In this document: one piece after another, positions 1 to 7,528 of the stretch
Layout: the number at the start of each line of letters is the position of its first letter
Position numbering within the stretch: the stretch's first letter is position 1
Assembly: GCF_000732325.1 (NCBI RefSeq)
Contig: NZ_BBIW01000018.1
Span: 1 to 64,000, forward strand
From: Paenibacillus sp. TCA20
Lineage (GTDB): Bacteria > Bacillota > Bacilli > Paenibacillales > Paenibacillaceae
Direction of reading: 5' to 3'
DNA: 64,000 nt
Made by a program: the position numbers and the translations under genes
Notes under the pieces: model-generated
What the model was told of the DNA's origin: nothing
Database searches by the model: none
Seen by the model: only the letters and a program-made list of their open reading frames with translations

Positions 1-70
1 TTCGCTCGACTTGCATGTATTAGGCACGCCGCCAGCGTTCGTCCTGAGCCAGGATCAAACTCTCCGAAAA
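1..70 (-). rRNA. rrs: 16S ribosomal RNA, 5' end only (cut by window edge)
   Basis: On the minus strand this reads as the universal 16S start: GAGAGTTTGATCCTGGCTCAG, then the conserved GACGAACGCTGGCGGCGTGCC and the ATACATGCAAGTCG block. Only about 70 nt of the 5' end is present; the rest lies outside the window at lower coordinates. The exact mature 5' end is estimated by comparison with the B. subtilis 16S start and may be off by a few bases. In B. subtilis a ribosomal RNA operon follows the ybaN/pdaB region in the same way. Confidence 0.97.
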
Positions 71-103
71 AGAGAGCGATTAAGCTCATTTAGAAAAACT
101 GAC

Positions 104-227
104 GAGAACATAATGTTCTCTTTATTTTGCTCGGTTATCATACCGTCTGACGACTTGTACCATAACCTCGCGTTTAGAATTTTGCAGTTGCAAAATTCTG
201 CTCACTCGTTGTTCAGTTTTCAAAGAT
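104..227 (-). promoter_or_regulatory. pre-16S leader: boxA-like antitermination site and hairpins
   Basis: The minus strand at 208-227 reads GATCTTTGAAAACTGAACAA, the boxA-like leader sequence common in Bacillales rRNA operons. Downstream in the transcript are a perfect 10-bp stem with an AACT loop (176-199) and a 7-bp stem (104-120) just before 16S. The last is well placed for processing of the precursor. The roles are inferred from position and the known family. Confidence 0.6.
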
Positions 228-276
228 CAAATCTTTCATTTTCTCGCCGTCGCTCAATTTCAGCGGCGACTTTTAT

Positions 277-305
277 AATGTATCACATCCGATTCAGTAA
301 TGCAA
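277..305 (-). promoter_or_regulatory. rRNA operon promoter, proximal (sigma-A)
   Basis: Minus strand TTGCAT, 17-nt spacer, TACATT. The -35 is at 300-305 and the -10 at 277-282, so transcription would start near 270 and give a leader of about 200 nt before 16S. It is one of two tandem promoters, as is usual for Bacillus rRNA operons. Confidence 0.7.
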
Positions 306-386
306 GACTTTTTTTGAAGAAATTTTTTTACCATCTCGCTTCGTCTCTATTGCAGAGACAACTTACTAAAAAGGAACGAGTTATAA

Positions 387-414
387 TTTATCATATTATA
401 ACTCAATAGGTCAA
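387..414 (-). promoter_or_regulatory. rRNA operon promoter, distal (sigma-A)
   Basis: Minus strand TTGACC (409-414), 16-nt spacer, GATAAA (387-392). The region is very AT-rich and an extra TATAAT lies in the spacer, so the exact -10 is uncertain. It sits about 110 bp upstream of the second promoter, which gives the tandem layout typical of rRNA operons. Confidence 0.5.
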
Positions 415-518
415 CTGTTTTATAAAAAAAATTTAACGATACTATTCCGAATTCATATAACAATTTGTTACTTCTACTGAACACAAAATACATATTAAAA
501 AGTTCACGCAAAATAATA

Positions 519-542
519 AACCTCCCTATTACTAGAGAGGTT
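519..542 (-). terminator. hairpin terminator after the 75-aa gene
   Basis: On the minus strand the sequence AACCTC...GAGGTT forms a 6-bp stem followed by TATTATTTT. It lies 19 bp past the stop of the small gene at 561-788 and upstream of the rRNA promoters, so it insulates the rRNA operon. The T-tract is interrupted. Confidence 0.55.
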
Positions 543-560
543 CTATATCAGTTTATTCGT

Positions 561-788
561 TTACTTGATCTGTGGAAACCGCCCGTTCCGCGCATATTTG
601 GATAACTCCTTCGCTGGTGCAAAACGTGCGTACATTCGGAAAACTGTCTTATAACGGTTTGCAATGGCGTAACGGATGTCATGATCTAATCTTGAATCAC
701 CAAGATCCAATAACATCTCATCAAGTTCTTTTCTTAGGACGTAATCGAGTTCTTTACATTCTTTTTCATTAAACAGCATTCCGAGCAT
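561..788 (-). CDS. small conserved-looking protein of unknown function, 75 aa
   Basis: I do not recognise a named family. The 75-residue product is soluble, highly charged and probably helical, with many Lys/Glu/Arg and aromatic residues in the second half and no signal or membrane segment. The start at 788 is backed by AAGGAG eight bases upstream, and a terminator follows the stop. It lies between the rRNA operon and the SpoIIM-like gene. The good ribosome site, own terminator and coding-like composition argue that it is real; the overlapping plus-strand frame has no such signals. Confidence 0.7.
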   Translation of the reverse strand: MLGMLFNEKECKELDYVLRKELDEMLLDLGDSRLDHDIRYAIANRYKTVFRMYARFAPAKELSKYARNGRFPQIK

Positions 789-887
789 CGAACTTCTCCT
801 TCATCTACTTTATTTGTCTGACTAACAAGATGTTTTATTGTTATGCTCAAGTTTTGGGAAATTTATGAATCATAGCCGAAAAATTTT

Positions 888-1499
888 TTACTGTACCAAG
901 AAGTATGTCAATGTGCTCTCTATAATAGCAGCAATAAACAAAAGTATTACAATCCATAAGGATGCGGTCGCCGTCTGTCTCATATATGCACCTAGTCTAA
1001 TGGATCTCGTGCTTGTTTCCATACCGATTTCACCCAGCGCCTTATATATCATTACACCGAGCTTCAGTCCAAAGGCACAAGCAATAATAATGGCTGGAAT
1101 TTCGATAATGCCATGTGGCAGCAAACCTTTTACTACGACCTCGTAATAGCTAATTCCCTGCTGCCATGCTGCATGCAACAAGAAGCCTAGCACTCCGCCA
1201 TTTATGATTAAGAAGATTACGGGGATAATTCCGCCGAGTGCTCCTGCAAAGATGACAAGCACACCTTTTATGGCATTATTGAAAAAAATAAACGTGAAAA
1301 AGCTCCACTGGACATTCTCACTTTGCCGCAGCTCGTTGCTGATCTCGCTAAGTCCACTGATTTGCTGAAGCATGATATCCTGCAGAACTCCTGTACTCAT
1401 CCAACCGAGCACTCCACCACCTATAAAGATCAGTGTTGCTACGAGTATGTATCGAGATATTGATCGAGCATCCATTAAAAAGGTTTGAAAACGAAACAT
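888..1499 (-). CDS. SpoIIM/DUF95-family membrane protein
   Basis: The 203-residue integral membrane protein has about five hydrophobic segments (near residues 15-35, 65-85, 88-110, 130-150 and 178-198). The GIIPVIFLIINGGVLGF stretch and the LLPHGIIEIPAI motif are the hallmark of the stage II sporulation protein M family. SpoIIM itself works with SpoIID and SpoIIP in septal peptidoglycan hydrolysis during engulfment. This copy lies beside pdaB rather than in the usual spoIIM locus, so it may be a paralogue. It is divergent from pdaB. Confidence 0.75.
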   Translation of the reverse strand: MFRFQTFLMDARSISRYILVATLIFIGGGVLGWMSTGVLQDIMLQQISGLSEISNELRQSENVQWSFFTFIFFNNAIKGVLVIFAGALGGIIPVIFLIINGGVLGFLLHAAWQQGISYYEVVVKGLLPHGIIEIPAIIIACAFGLKLGVMIYKALGEIGMETSTRSIRLGAYMRQTATASLWIVILLFIAAIIESTLTYFLVQ

Positions 1500-1637
1500 C
1501 TTCTTATTACCCTCTTCCTTAGAAATTAAACCAACCCATTTAGCTATCAGATCTTTGATAGTACGTACTAGTCATATGTACAAGGTACGAGCATACACAT
1601 AAAAGTAAACGAGCCTGCTAATGGGAGGAGCAATGAC

Positions 1638-2429
1638 ATGAACTCATATTTCTATGTATTAAACGGGAGAAAAATCAAAAGGTTCCTCATCGTGTTCGCC
1701 GCTGCAATCTTTACACTCGGGATCATCTATATTGAAACAGAGGATATTTCCGTGTTCTCCGAAGGCGGAGCTCCTGCAGCTGTATACAGTGTACCTACGG
1801 AGAAGAAAGTGATCGCTCTTACATTTGATATCAGCTGGGGTGACAAGCGAACAGAACCTATTCTCAAAGTACTGGAGGAGCAAAATGTCCAGAGGGCTAC
1901 CTTCTTCCTATCCTCTCCCTGGAGTAAAACCCATCCTGAGATCGTAGCTTCCATAAAGGACGCAGGTTATGAAATTGGAAGCCATGGTCACAAGCATGTC
2001 AATTACAGCAGTCTGACGGATGAAGAAATTCGCAAGCAGATTTCAACAGCACATAGTATTTTAACCGAAGTATCCGGAAAAGAACCGAGCTTAATTCGTT
2101 TGCCAAACGGTGATTTTGATAAACGAGTCCTTCGTATCGCTGATACTTTGAATTATCAAGTGGTTCAGTGGGACACCGATTCCCTGGATTGGAAGAACCC
2201 TGGCGTCGACCAAATCGTAGATCGTGTTGTAAGTAAAGCTCATCCTGGAGATATTGTACTCCTGCATGCCAGTGATTCTGTTAAACAAACCCATGAAGCC
2301 CTTCCTCAAATTATCGAGCAGCTACGTCAAAAAGGATATGAGTTCGTTACTGTATCCGAATTGATCAATCAATCTAATGTTAAAGGTGCCGAAGTACGCG
2401 ATCAAGCGATGAACGATACACAGCTTTAA
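1638..2429 (+). CDS. pdaB: PdaB-type polysaccharide deacetylase (sporulation)
   Basis: The 263-residue protein has an N-terminal membrane anchor or signal segment (residues ~15-32) and then a NodB-type deacetylase domain. TFDISWGDK is motif 1, with Ile in place of the second Asp of the usual TFDDG, as in PdaB/YbaN. SHGHKH is the metal-binding motif 2, RLPNGDF follows, and LLHAS is motif 5. B. subtilis PdaB is needed to keep spores dormant late in sporulation. GGGAGG at 1622-1627 sets the start. It is one of the few plus-strand genes and faces kbaA across a shared terminator, as in B. subtilis. Confidence 0.9.
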   Translation: MNSYFYVLNGRKIKRFLIVFAAAIFTLGIIYIETEDISVFSEGGAPAAVYSVPTEKKVIALTFDISWGDKRTEPILKVLEEQNVQRATFFLSSPWSKTHPEIVASIKDAGYEIGSHGHKHVNYSSLTDEEIRKQISTAHSILTEVSGKEPSLIRLPNGDFDKRVLRIADTLNYQVVQWDTDSLDWKNPGVDQIVDRVVSKAHPGDIVLLHASDSVKQTHEALPQIIEQLRQKGYEFVTVSELINQSNVKGAEVRDQAMNDTQL

Positions 2430-2500
2430 CACTGCTGCTCTATTTTTGCAATAATTTGCTCGACCTAGTGATCGGCAGATGAACACTTGAATATAAAATA

Positions 2501-2537
2501 AAAGAGCTAACCCCGGTTAGCTCTTTGGCATTTTTTT
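2501..2537. terminator. bidirectional terminator between pdaB and kbaA
   Basis: A 12-bp perfect stem (AAAGAGCTAACC with GGTTAGCTCTTT, 2-nt loop) sits between the convergent genes. The plus side runs on to TTTTTTT and the minus side to TTTTATTTTA, so it can stop transcription both ways. Confidence 0.85.
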
Positions 2538-3190
2538 CAATTTACAGACGTATTCATGCTTGATGTCTTCCCTCCGACCGGCTTACTGTCTGCCGTATGA
2601 TTGCTTGATGCGTCACTTGACGCTGGTGCAATGCGGTGCAGCATTAGAATTTGATATGTATTGCAGGCCAGAAGTGGAATAACGGTAAAGGCAGTAGCTG
2701 AATGATCCCCTATGCTAAGCACTCCGATTGTCTCAACAATTGTCAATGCAATCATGAAAAATAATGTCGGTATAAGGGCATGATTATTGGTAGCTCTCAC
2801 TTTAAAATAAGCGGTTACAACAGCGGTCAATAGAATAATGATGCCGAGGATAAGGTCCGATGCTCCATTTCCTTCGTTCATGAATATCCGGAAAAACATT
2901 AATTCGAGCAAGGCAAGGGCTGTTAAGGCAAGCTGAATATAAGTCCATGTTTTTTGAGAAAAGGTGCCTCGTCCCATATAGTTCAAGATCAAATAAGCAA
3001 AAAAACCAAGCTGTGAGTACAAGCTGATCATCATGCCCGAGCCGAACAGAATAACCAGATACAAAAGATAATCCGCTGTTCCTGAGGATACATAATCACC
3101 GGTCGTAAGAATAAAGCCTGTAATCAGTGAAGCAATTCCCCCGACACATAAGGTTCGCCAAAATAAATAAAACCATTTCCTTAAATTCAA
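2537..3190 (-). CDS. kbaA: KinB-signalling pathway activation protein KbaA
   Basis: The 217-residue polytopic membrane protein has about six hydrophobic segments, starting with MNLRKWFYLFWRTLCVGG. Size, topology and position between gerD and pdaB match B. subtilis KbaA, which is needed for KinB sensor-kinase input into the sporulation phosphorelay. The C-terminal ~25 residues are polar and low in complexity. Identity rests on synteny and topology more than on a catalytic motif. Confidence 0.85.
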   Translation of the reverse strand: MNLRKWFYLFWRTLCVGGIASLITGFILTTGDYVSSGTADYLLYLVILFGSGMMISLYSQLGFFAYLILNYMGRGTFSQKTWTYIQLALTALALLELMFFRIFMNEGNGASDLILGIIILLTAVVTAYFKVRATNNHALIPTLFFMIALTIVETIGVLSIGDHSATAFTVIPLLACNTYQILMLHRIAPASSDASSNHTADSKPVGGKTSSMNTSVN

Positions 3191-3253
3191 ACCTTTTCCA
3201 CCTCCGAGTCTTTATTTTACCAACCTTCTCAATAAAAAACCATGGCTTATCGG

Positions 3254-3283
3254 ACATAATTATCGTGTATTCCCCTCATACTA
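3254..3283 (+). promoter_or_regulatory. sigma-G-like promoter of gerD
   Basis: CATACTA (3277-3283) is an exact match to the sigma-F/G -10 consensus. An ACATA -35-like element lies 18 nt upstream (3254-3258). B. subtilis gerD is a forespore sigma-G gene, so this fits the expected control. The -35 match is partial. Confidence 0.6.
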
Positions 3284-3316
3284 CAATCAGTATCTTAAAA
3301 AGGGGCTGTGAGGCGC

Positions 3317-4111
3317 GTGAAATGGCATAATTTACGTTACTTGTGTTTGGTAGGCGGTATGGCCACCCTTTTATCCGGATGCGGGTCTGATCAAAGCTCT
3401 GGATCCCAAGGCGGCAGTTATAAAGAAATGAAGACGATGGTCGTTGATATTTTGAAAAGCGATGAAGGTAAAAAAGCAATGGAGGAAGCCCTTCTTGGTC
3501 AAAGCAGTACAGGAAGCGGCGGCGGTGAGGGCGGTTCGGAAGAAGAATCAGGATCCGGAGGCGGATCTGGTTCAGGATCAGGCGGAGGCTCTGCTTCAGG
3601 AAGCTTTGGTATTCGAATGCTTACTTCAGGCGGATCAAGTGAGGATATTCGTCTTGCGGTCAAAGACACCCTCTCCTCCCCTGAGTACAAGAAGGAATTT
3701 GAAGAGATCATGAAGGACCCGAAATTTGCAGGAGAATTTGCCAAGGTGGTTAACGCCCAGAGCAAGCAAATTCACATGGAGCTTATTAAGGACCCTACGT
3801 ACCAAAAGTCGATGGAGGATATGCTGAAATCTCCTGAAATGCAAAAAATGATGCTGGAGCTCACTCAAAGTGCTGATTATCGCAAACAGACGATGAGTGT
3901 CATGCAGGAAGCTATGCAGAATCCACTCTTCCGTATGGAAGTTATGGAGCTGCTGCAGGCCGTTGTCAAAGAGGAGCTGCAGCCTAAACAAAGTGAAGGC
4001 GCTGGGGGAGCTCAAGGCGAAGGTGGCGGCGGCGAAGGCGGCGGCGGTGGTGAAGGCGGGAATGAAAGCGGCGGCGAAGGCGGAGAAAGCGGATCTGGTG
4101 GCAGCAGTTAA
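3317..4111 (+). CDS. gerD: spore germination lipoprotein GerD
   Basis: The ~264-residue lipoprotein has a signal peptide ending in the lipobox LLSGC near residue 20. The helical core (about residues 105-220) carries repeated Lys-Asp-Pro-x-[FY] and Met-rich blocks. GerD forms the germinosome scaffold that clusters germinant receptors in the inner spore membrane. Two Gly/Ser/Glu-rich stretches, one after the N-terminal helix and one at the C-terminus, make it much longer than B. subtilis GerD (about 185 aa). GTG at 3308 is only two bases from AAAGGGG, so the GTG at 3317 is preferred. Confidence 0.88.
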   Translation: MKWHNLRYLCLVGGMATLLSGCGSDQSSGSQGGSYKEMKTMVVDILKSDEGKKAMEEALLGQSSTGSGGGEGGSEEESGSGGGSGSGSGGGSASGSFGIRMLTSGGSSEDIRLAVKDTLSSPEYKKEFEEIMKDPKFAGEFAKVVNAQSKQIHMELIKDPTYQKSMEDMLKSPEMQKMMLELTQSADYRKQTMSVMQEAMQNPLFRMEVMELLQAVVKEELQPKQSEGAGGAQGEGGGGEGGGGGEGGNESGGEGGESGSGGSS

Positions 4112-4133
4112 CCCTATTTGAGTCTTAACCTAA

Positions 4134-4209
4134 TAAAAAAAGCCAAGCCAATCATGGCATTAGCTCGTCCATAAGACGGCCTATGACATCAGTGCGGCTT
4201 GGTTTTTTT
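4134..4209. terminator. bidirectional terminator between gerD and salA
   Basis: A long stem pairs AAAAAAAGCCAAGCC with GGCTTGGTTTTTTT around a 47-nt insert that can form its own hairpin. T-tracts occur on both strands, so it serves the convergent gerD and salA. Confidence 0.85.
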
Positions 4210-4220
4210 ATTCAATATTT

Positions 4221-5345
4221 CTATTCAACAGTTGTCTTATCAATAATCGCTGCTGCAACATCATTATACATTTGTCCGATCTCTGTATGATCCTTATAAA
4301 CCGATGGAGAGAAATCAGGCTCAGAAATGTGATTATCCGGATTACCGAGTGGAATTTGGGCGAGCAATTCCGTATGCAGGCTTTCGGCTAACCGGCCCCC
4401 GCCGCCTCTTCCGAATACATAATCTTTCTCTCCACAGGATCCGCATTGATAATAAGCCATATTTTCGATTACGCCCAGAATGTCATGCTGCGTCTGTATC
4501 GCCATCGCTCCAGCTCGCGCCGCAACAAAGGCTGCTGTAGCATGGGGTGTCGTTACAATAATCTCTTTGCTTTGCGGTATCATTTGATGTACATCCAGTG
4601 CAATGTCTCCTGTACCTGGAGGCAAATCAAGGATCATATAATCAAGACTCCCCCAATTCACATCACTGAAGAACTGTCTCAGCATTTTCCCCAGCATCGG
4701 GCCTCTCCAGACAACTGGACTGTTCTCTTGAACGAAAAAGCCCATAGACATCACTTTGACACCGAAACGCTCCACAGGCTGAATTGCTCCATCCACCACT
4801 GCAGGCCCCTCTTCAATCCCCATCATATCGGGAACGCTGAAGCCGTAAATATCCGCATCAATGATTCCTACTCTCTTCCCCTGCCTCGCGAGGGCAGCAG
4901 CCAGGTTTACGGAAACCGTCGATTTGCCGACTCCGCCTTTGCCGCTTGCAATGGCGATAAACTGAACTCCTGACGCAGGATCTAGGAGATCGTTATTCTC
5001 CATCCCTGCAGCGTGTCCTTTGACCAGCACTTCTTCATCAGTTGGTTCTGCTGCTTCTGTATTCCTCTTCTTGCTATCCCCTAACGCGCCTTCTCGCTCC
5101 ATGTCTGAAGCATTGCGAAGCCGCACATGGACTTCATTCACTCCTGCCTGACGCAGTACAGAGGCTGCCTGATCTTTAAGCGTTCTGCGAACGTTTTCAT
5201 CTTCAGTCAAACAAATCATGGTCAAATGGATTCGATCCTCTTTAACCATGATATCGCGAATAAAGTTCAGATCTGCATACCGAAGTCCGCTCACAGGCTC
5301 CTGAATGTCAGATAATAATTCCAGCACTTGGTCTCTTGATAACAT
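4221..5345 (-). CDS. salA: Mrp/NBP35-type P-loop ATPase SalA
   Basis: The 374-residue protein has an N-terminal MIP18/DUF59 domain (~1-80), a charged linker, and an Mrp-type ATPase domain. The deviant Walker A GKGGVGKST is near residue 136, the DADIYG switch follows, and CGSCGEKDYVFG is C-terminal. Mrp proteins carry Fe-S clusters; in B. subtilis SalA (YbaL) binds DNA and represses scoC. It lies downstream of cwlD, as in B. subtilis. The ribosome site GAGGTG is one arm of an inverted repeat described separately. Confidence 0.9.
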   Translation of the reverse strand: MLSRDQVLELLSDIQEPVSGLRYADLNFIRDIMVKEDRIHLTMICLTEDENVRRTLKDQAASVLRQAGVNEVHVRLRNASDMEREGALGDSKKRNTEAAEPTDEEVLVKGHAAGMENNDLLDPASGVQFIAIASGKGGVGKSTVSVNLAAALARQGKRVGIIDADIYGFSVPDMMGIEEGPAVVDGAIQPVERFGVKVMSMGFFVQENSPVVWRGPMLGKMLRQFFSDVNWGSLDYMILDLPPGTGDIALDVHQMIPQSKEIIVTTPHATAAFVAARAGAMAIQTQHDILGVIENMAYYQCGSCGEKDYVFGRGGGGRLAESLHTELLAQIPLGNPDNHISEPDFSPSVYKDHTEIGQMYNDVAAAIIDKTTVE

Positions 5346-5352
5346 GATGATA

Positions 5353-5424
5353 GCACCTCAGCTTTATCTATTGGCATGTATTCCTTTTATACAAGTACAG
5401 ATCTATTATAACACTCTGAGGTGC
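5353..5424 (-). repeat. 9-bp perfect inverted repeat framing the salA 5' region
   Basis: On the minus strand GCACCTCAG (from 5424 to 5416) pairs exactly with CTGAGGTGC (5361 to 5353), 54 nt apart. The second arm contains the salA ribosome binding site GAGGTG. A TATAAT lies at 5405-5410 between the arms. Either the RNA can mask the ribosome site in cwlD read-through transcripts, or the arms are a DNA operator. Confidence 0.6.
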
Positions 5425-5430
5425 ATTATT

Positions 5431-6186
5431 TTAGTTTTTCATTTTTTCCCCTGAGGCATATCTCAAAATTCCTTTGTAGACAGATGCTGCTACCTTACGC
5501 TGATACTCATCCTCTGCCAGTAGTCTGGATTCTTCGGGATGTGACAGAAAGCCCACCTCAACAAGCACAGACGGCATTTTTAATGCTTGAAGCATATATA
5601 CGGTGTTAACAGTTTTTGCGATTCGATCTGTATTCTCTAGGTTTCGTCTAATCTCGTCCTGAATGAGTGCAGCAAAGTTTGGATTATCTTCATGATTCGG
5701 GTAATAGAATACCTGTGCTCCGCTCCAGCGATTAGAAGGGATGCTGTTCATGTGAATGCTAATAAACATATCCACCTGCTTATCCTCAATCATTCTTACA
5801 CGCTGCTTCAGATCCTCTGTTTTTCGTTTGGAATATCCCTTGGTATCTTCAGGAGCGAGGTCGACATCTGTTTCTCTGGTCATGACCACAGTAGCACCTG
5901 CTTGCTGCAAATAGTCCCGTAAATACAAGGCTACAGCTAAATTGATATCTTTCTCAATAACCCCTTGCTTGCTCACGGCTCCCCCGTCTGGACCACCGTG
6001 CCCTGCATCCAGAGCAATGACCTTCCCTGACAACGGCAGGCTCCAATAATTCCACGTTTTAGATGCCGGTACCTCATATATAGCGATACAGACAAATAGA
6101 GCCAGCAGAAGAGCTCCCAGCAGGACTCTCTTCATGGTTCGAACATGAATCCACACCAAGAGCTTATTCGAACGTTTTTTTCGCAT
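5431..6186 (-). CDS. cwlD: germination-related N-acetylmuramoyl-L-alanine amidase CwlD
   Basis: The 251-residue protein has an N-terminal membrane segment (residues ~17-38) and an Amidase_3 domain. ALDAGHGGPD carries the first zinc ligand, the Glu in GVIEKDINL the second, SIHMNS the third His, and LVEVGFLSHPEE the catalytic Glu. CwlD removes peptide side chains from spore-cortex muramic acid so that muramic-delta-lactam can form. Gene order cwlD-salA is as in B. subtilis. GGAGGTGG precedes the start. Confidence 0.92.
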   Translation of the reverse strand: MRKKRSNKLLVWIHVRTMKRVLLGALLLALFVCIAIYEVPASKTWNYWSLPLSGKVIALDAGHGGPDGGAVSKQGVIEKDINLAVALYLRDYLQQAGATVVMTRETDVDLAPEDTKGYSKRKTEDLKQRVRMIEDKQVDMFISIHMNSIPSNRWSGAQVFYYPNHEDNPNFAALIQDEIRRNLENTDRIAKTVNTVYMLQALKMPSVLVEVGFLSHPEESRLLAEDEYQRKVAASVYKGILRYASGEKMKN

Positions 6187-6274
6187 AAAAAAGCCACCTC
6201 CGATCCAAACTGACCATAATGATCTATATGGGACGAGGTGGACAAATATTCATTTATATAAGGACAAACCTAAA

Positions 6275-7447
6275 TTATGTGGTTACCTGCTGCTCCGTCA
6301 TACCCTCAATCAGCACTTCCGCTACTTCCGGGCGCGTAAATTCCGGCGGCGGGCATTGTCCCTCTCTCAGGAGCCCTCTTACTTTCGTACCCGACAATGT
6401 TAAATGGTCCTCTTTGCCATGCGGGCAAGTCTTGCTGGAGGCCATATTTCCGCATTTCGTACAGAAGAAGCTGTGTTCGAAGAATAGCGGAGTAATCCCA
6501 AGCTCCTCAGCTGTAAAATTAGTGAAGATCTCCTGGGCCTCATAGGTACCATAATAATCGCCTACCCCTGCATGATCACGGCCAACGATAAAATGAGTAC
6601 AGCCATAGTTCTTGCGGACCATCGCATGGAAGATCGCTTCCCTCGGACCTGCATAACGCATCGCTGCCGGAAATACACCCAGGAAAGTCCGATTCGCCGG
6701 ATAGTAATTCTCGAGCAGAACCAGATAACTCTTCATACGGACATCCGCCGGCACATCATCTGACTTCGTCTCACCAACAAGTGGATTAAGGAACAGAGCA
6801 TCCACAATCTCCATCGCACTCTTCTGAATATATTCATGTGCACGGTGAACAGGATTACGTGTTTGAAACCCTACCACTGTCTTCCAGCCTTTGGCTTCAA
6901 ACTGTTCACGTGTCTCTGCCGGATCATAATAAAATTCTTCGAACTTCGCTGGCTGCTTACGATTCAACACTTGAATCGAACCGCCTACGTAAGTTGTATG
7001 GCGTTCAAACAGCTTTTTCACACCAGGATGTTCTTTATCATTTGTTTTATAGACTTTTACTGCTTCAACCTCATGATCTGCCTTATACACACTTTCCACA
7101 GTCAGCGTCCCATAGATCACACTATCTTCCTGACCTACTAGAGCAATGACCTCACCGATTTCAAACGATGCTGCATACTCGGGATTCACATCAAGTGTAA
7201 TCGGAATGCTCCACACCGTACCATTTACAAGTCGCATGTTATGAACTACAGACTGATAATCCTCTTCATTTAAAAACCCGGTCAACGGAGAAAATGCACC
7301 CACACCAATCAAATCCAAATCCGATATGGTCCAATTGGTAATGGGCAGCTGTCTTAGCTCCTTAGCTTGCTTGAGCTGTTCTTCTCGCTCTGCACCTGTT
7401 ACAATCCGATTAACTAGTGTTCCACCATGAGGCAATATCGCAGCCAT
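6275..7447 (-). CDS. sat: sulfate adenylyltransferase (ATP sulfurylase)
   Basis: The 390-residue enzyme makes adenosine 5'-phosphosulfate (APS) from sulfate and ATP. QTRNPVHRAHEYIQ holds the two His of the nucleotide-binding site, and GRDHAGVGDYYG is the second family motif. A CxxC...C cluster (FCTKCGNMASSKTCPHG) near residue 335 matches a zinc-binding loop seen in many Sat proteins. AAGGAG precedes the ATG. It is the second gene of an operon with cysH, 81 bp downstream. No APS kinase gene is alongside. Confidence 0.94.
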   Translation of the reverse strand: MAAILPHGGTLVNRIVTGAEREEQLKQAKELRQLPITNWTISDLDLIGVGAFSPLTGFLNEEDYQSVVHNMRLVNGTVWSIPITLDVNPEYAASFEIGEVIALVGQEDSVIYGTLTVESVYKADHEVEAVKVYKTNDKEHPGVKKLFERHTTYVGGSIQVLNRKQPAKFEEFYYDPAETREQFEAKGWKTVVGFQTRNPVHRAHEYIQKSAMEIVDALFLNPLVGETKSDDVPADVRMKSYLVLLENYYPANRTFLGVFPAAMRYAGPREAIFHAMVRKNYGCTHFIVGRDHAGVGDYYGTYEAQEIFTNFTAEELGITPLFFEHSFFCTKCGNMASSKTCPHGKEDHLTLSGTKVRGLLREGQCPPPEFTRPEVAEVLIEGMTEQQVTT

Positions 7448-7528
7448 GAACCCATCTCCTTATGAGCGATTGTCTATAACGATGATTTGAAGTTACGCAA
7501 GCTATTTAAATTTAATAAATTGAATCGC

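Noticed and set aside
3499..3765. Minus-strand open frame opposite gerD rich in Pro/Glu/Ser
   Set aside because: It is the complement of the Gly/Ser-rich gerD repeats; no ribosome site and no coding logic of its own.
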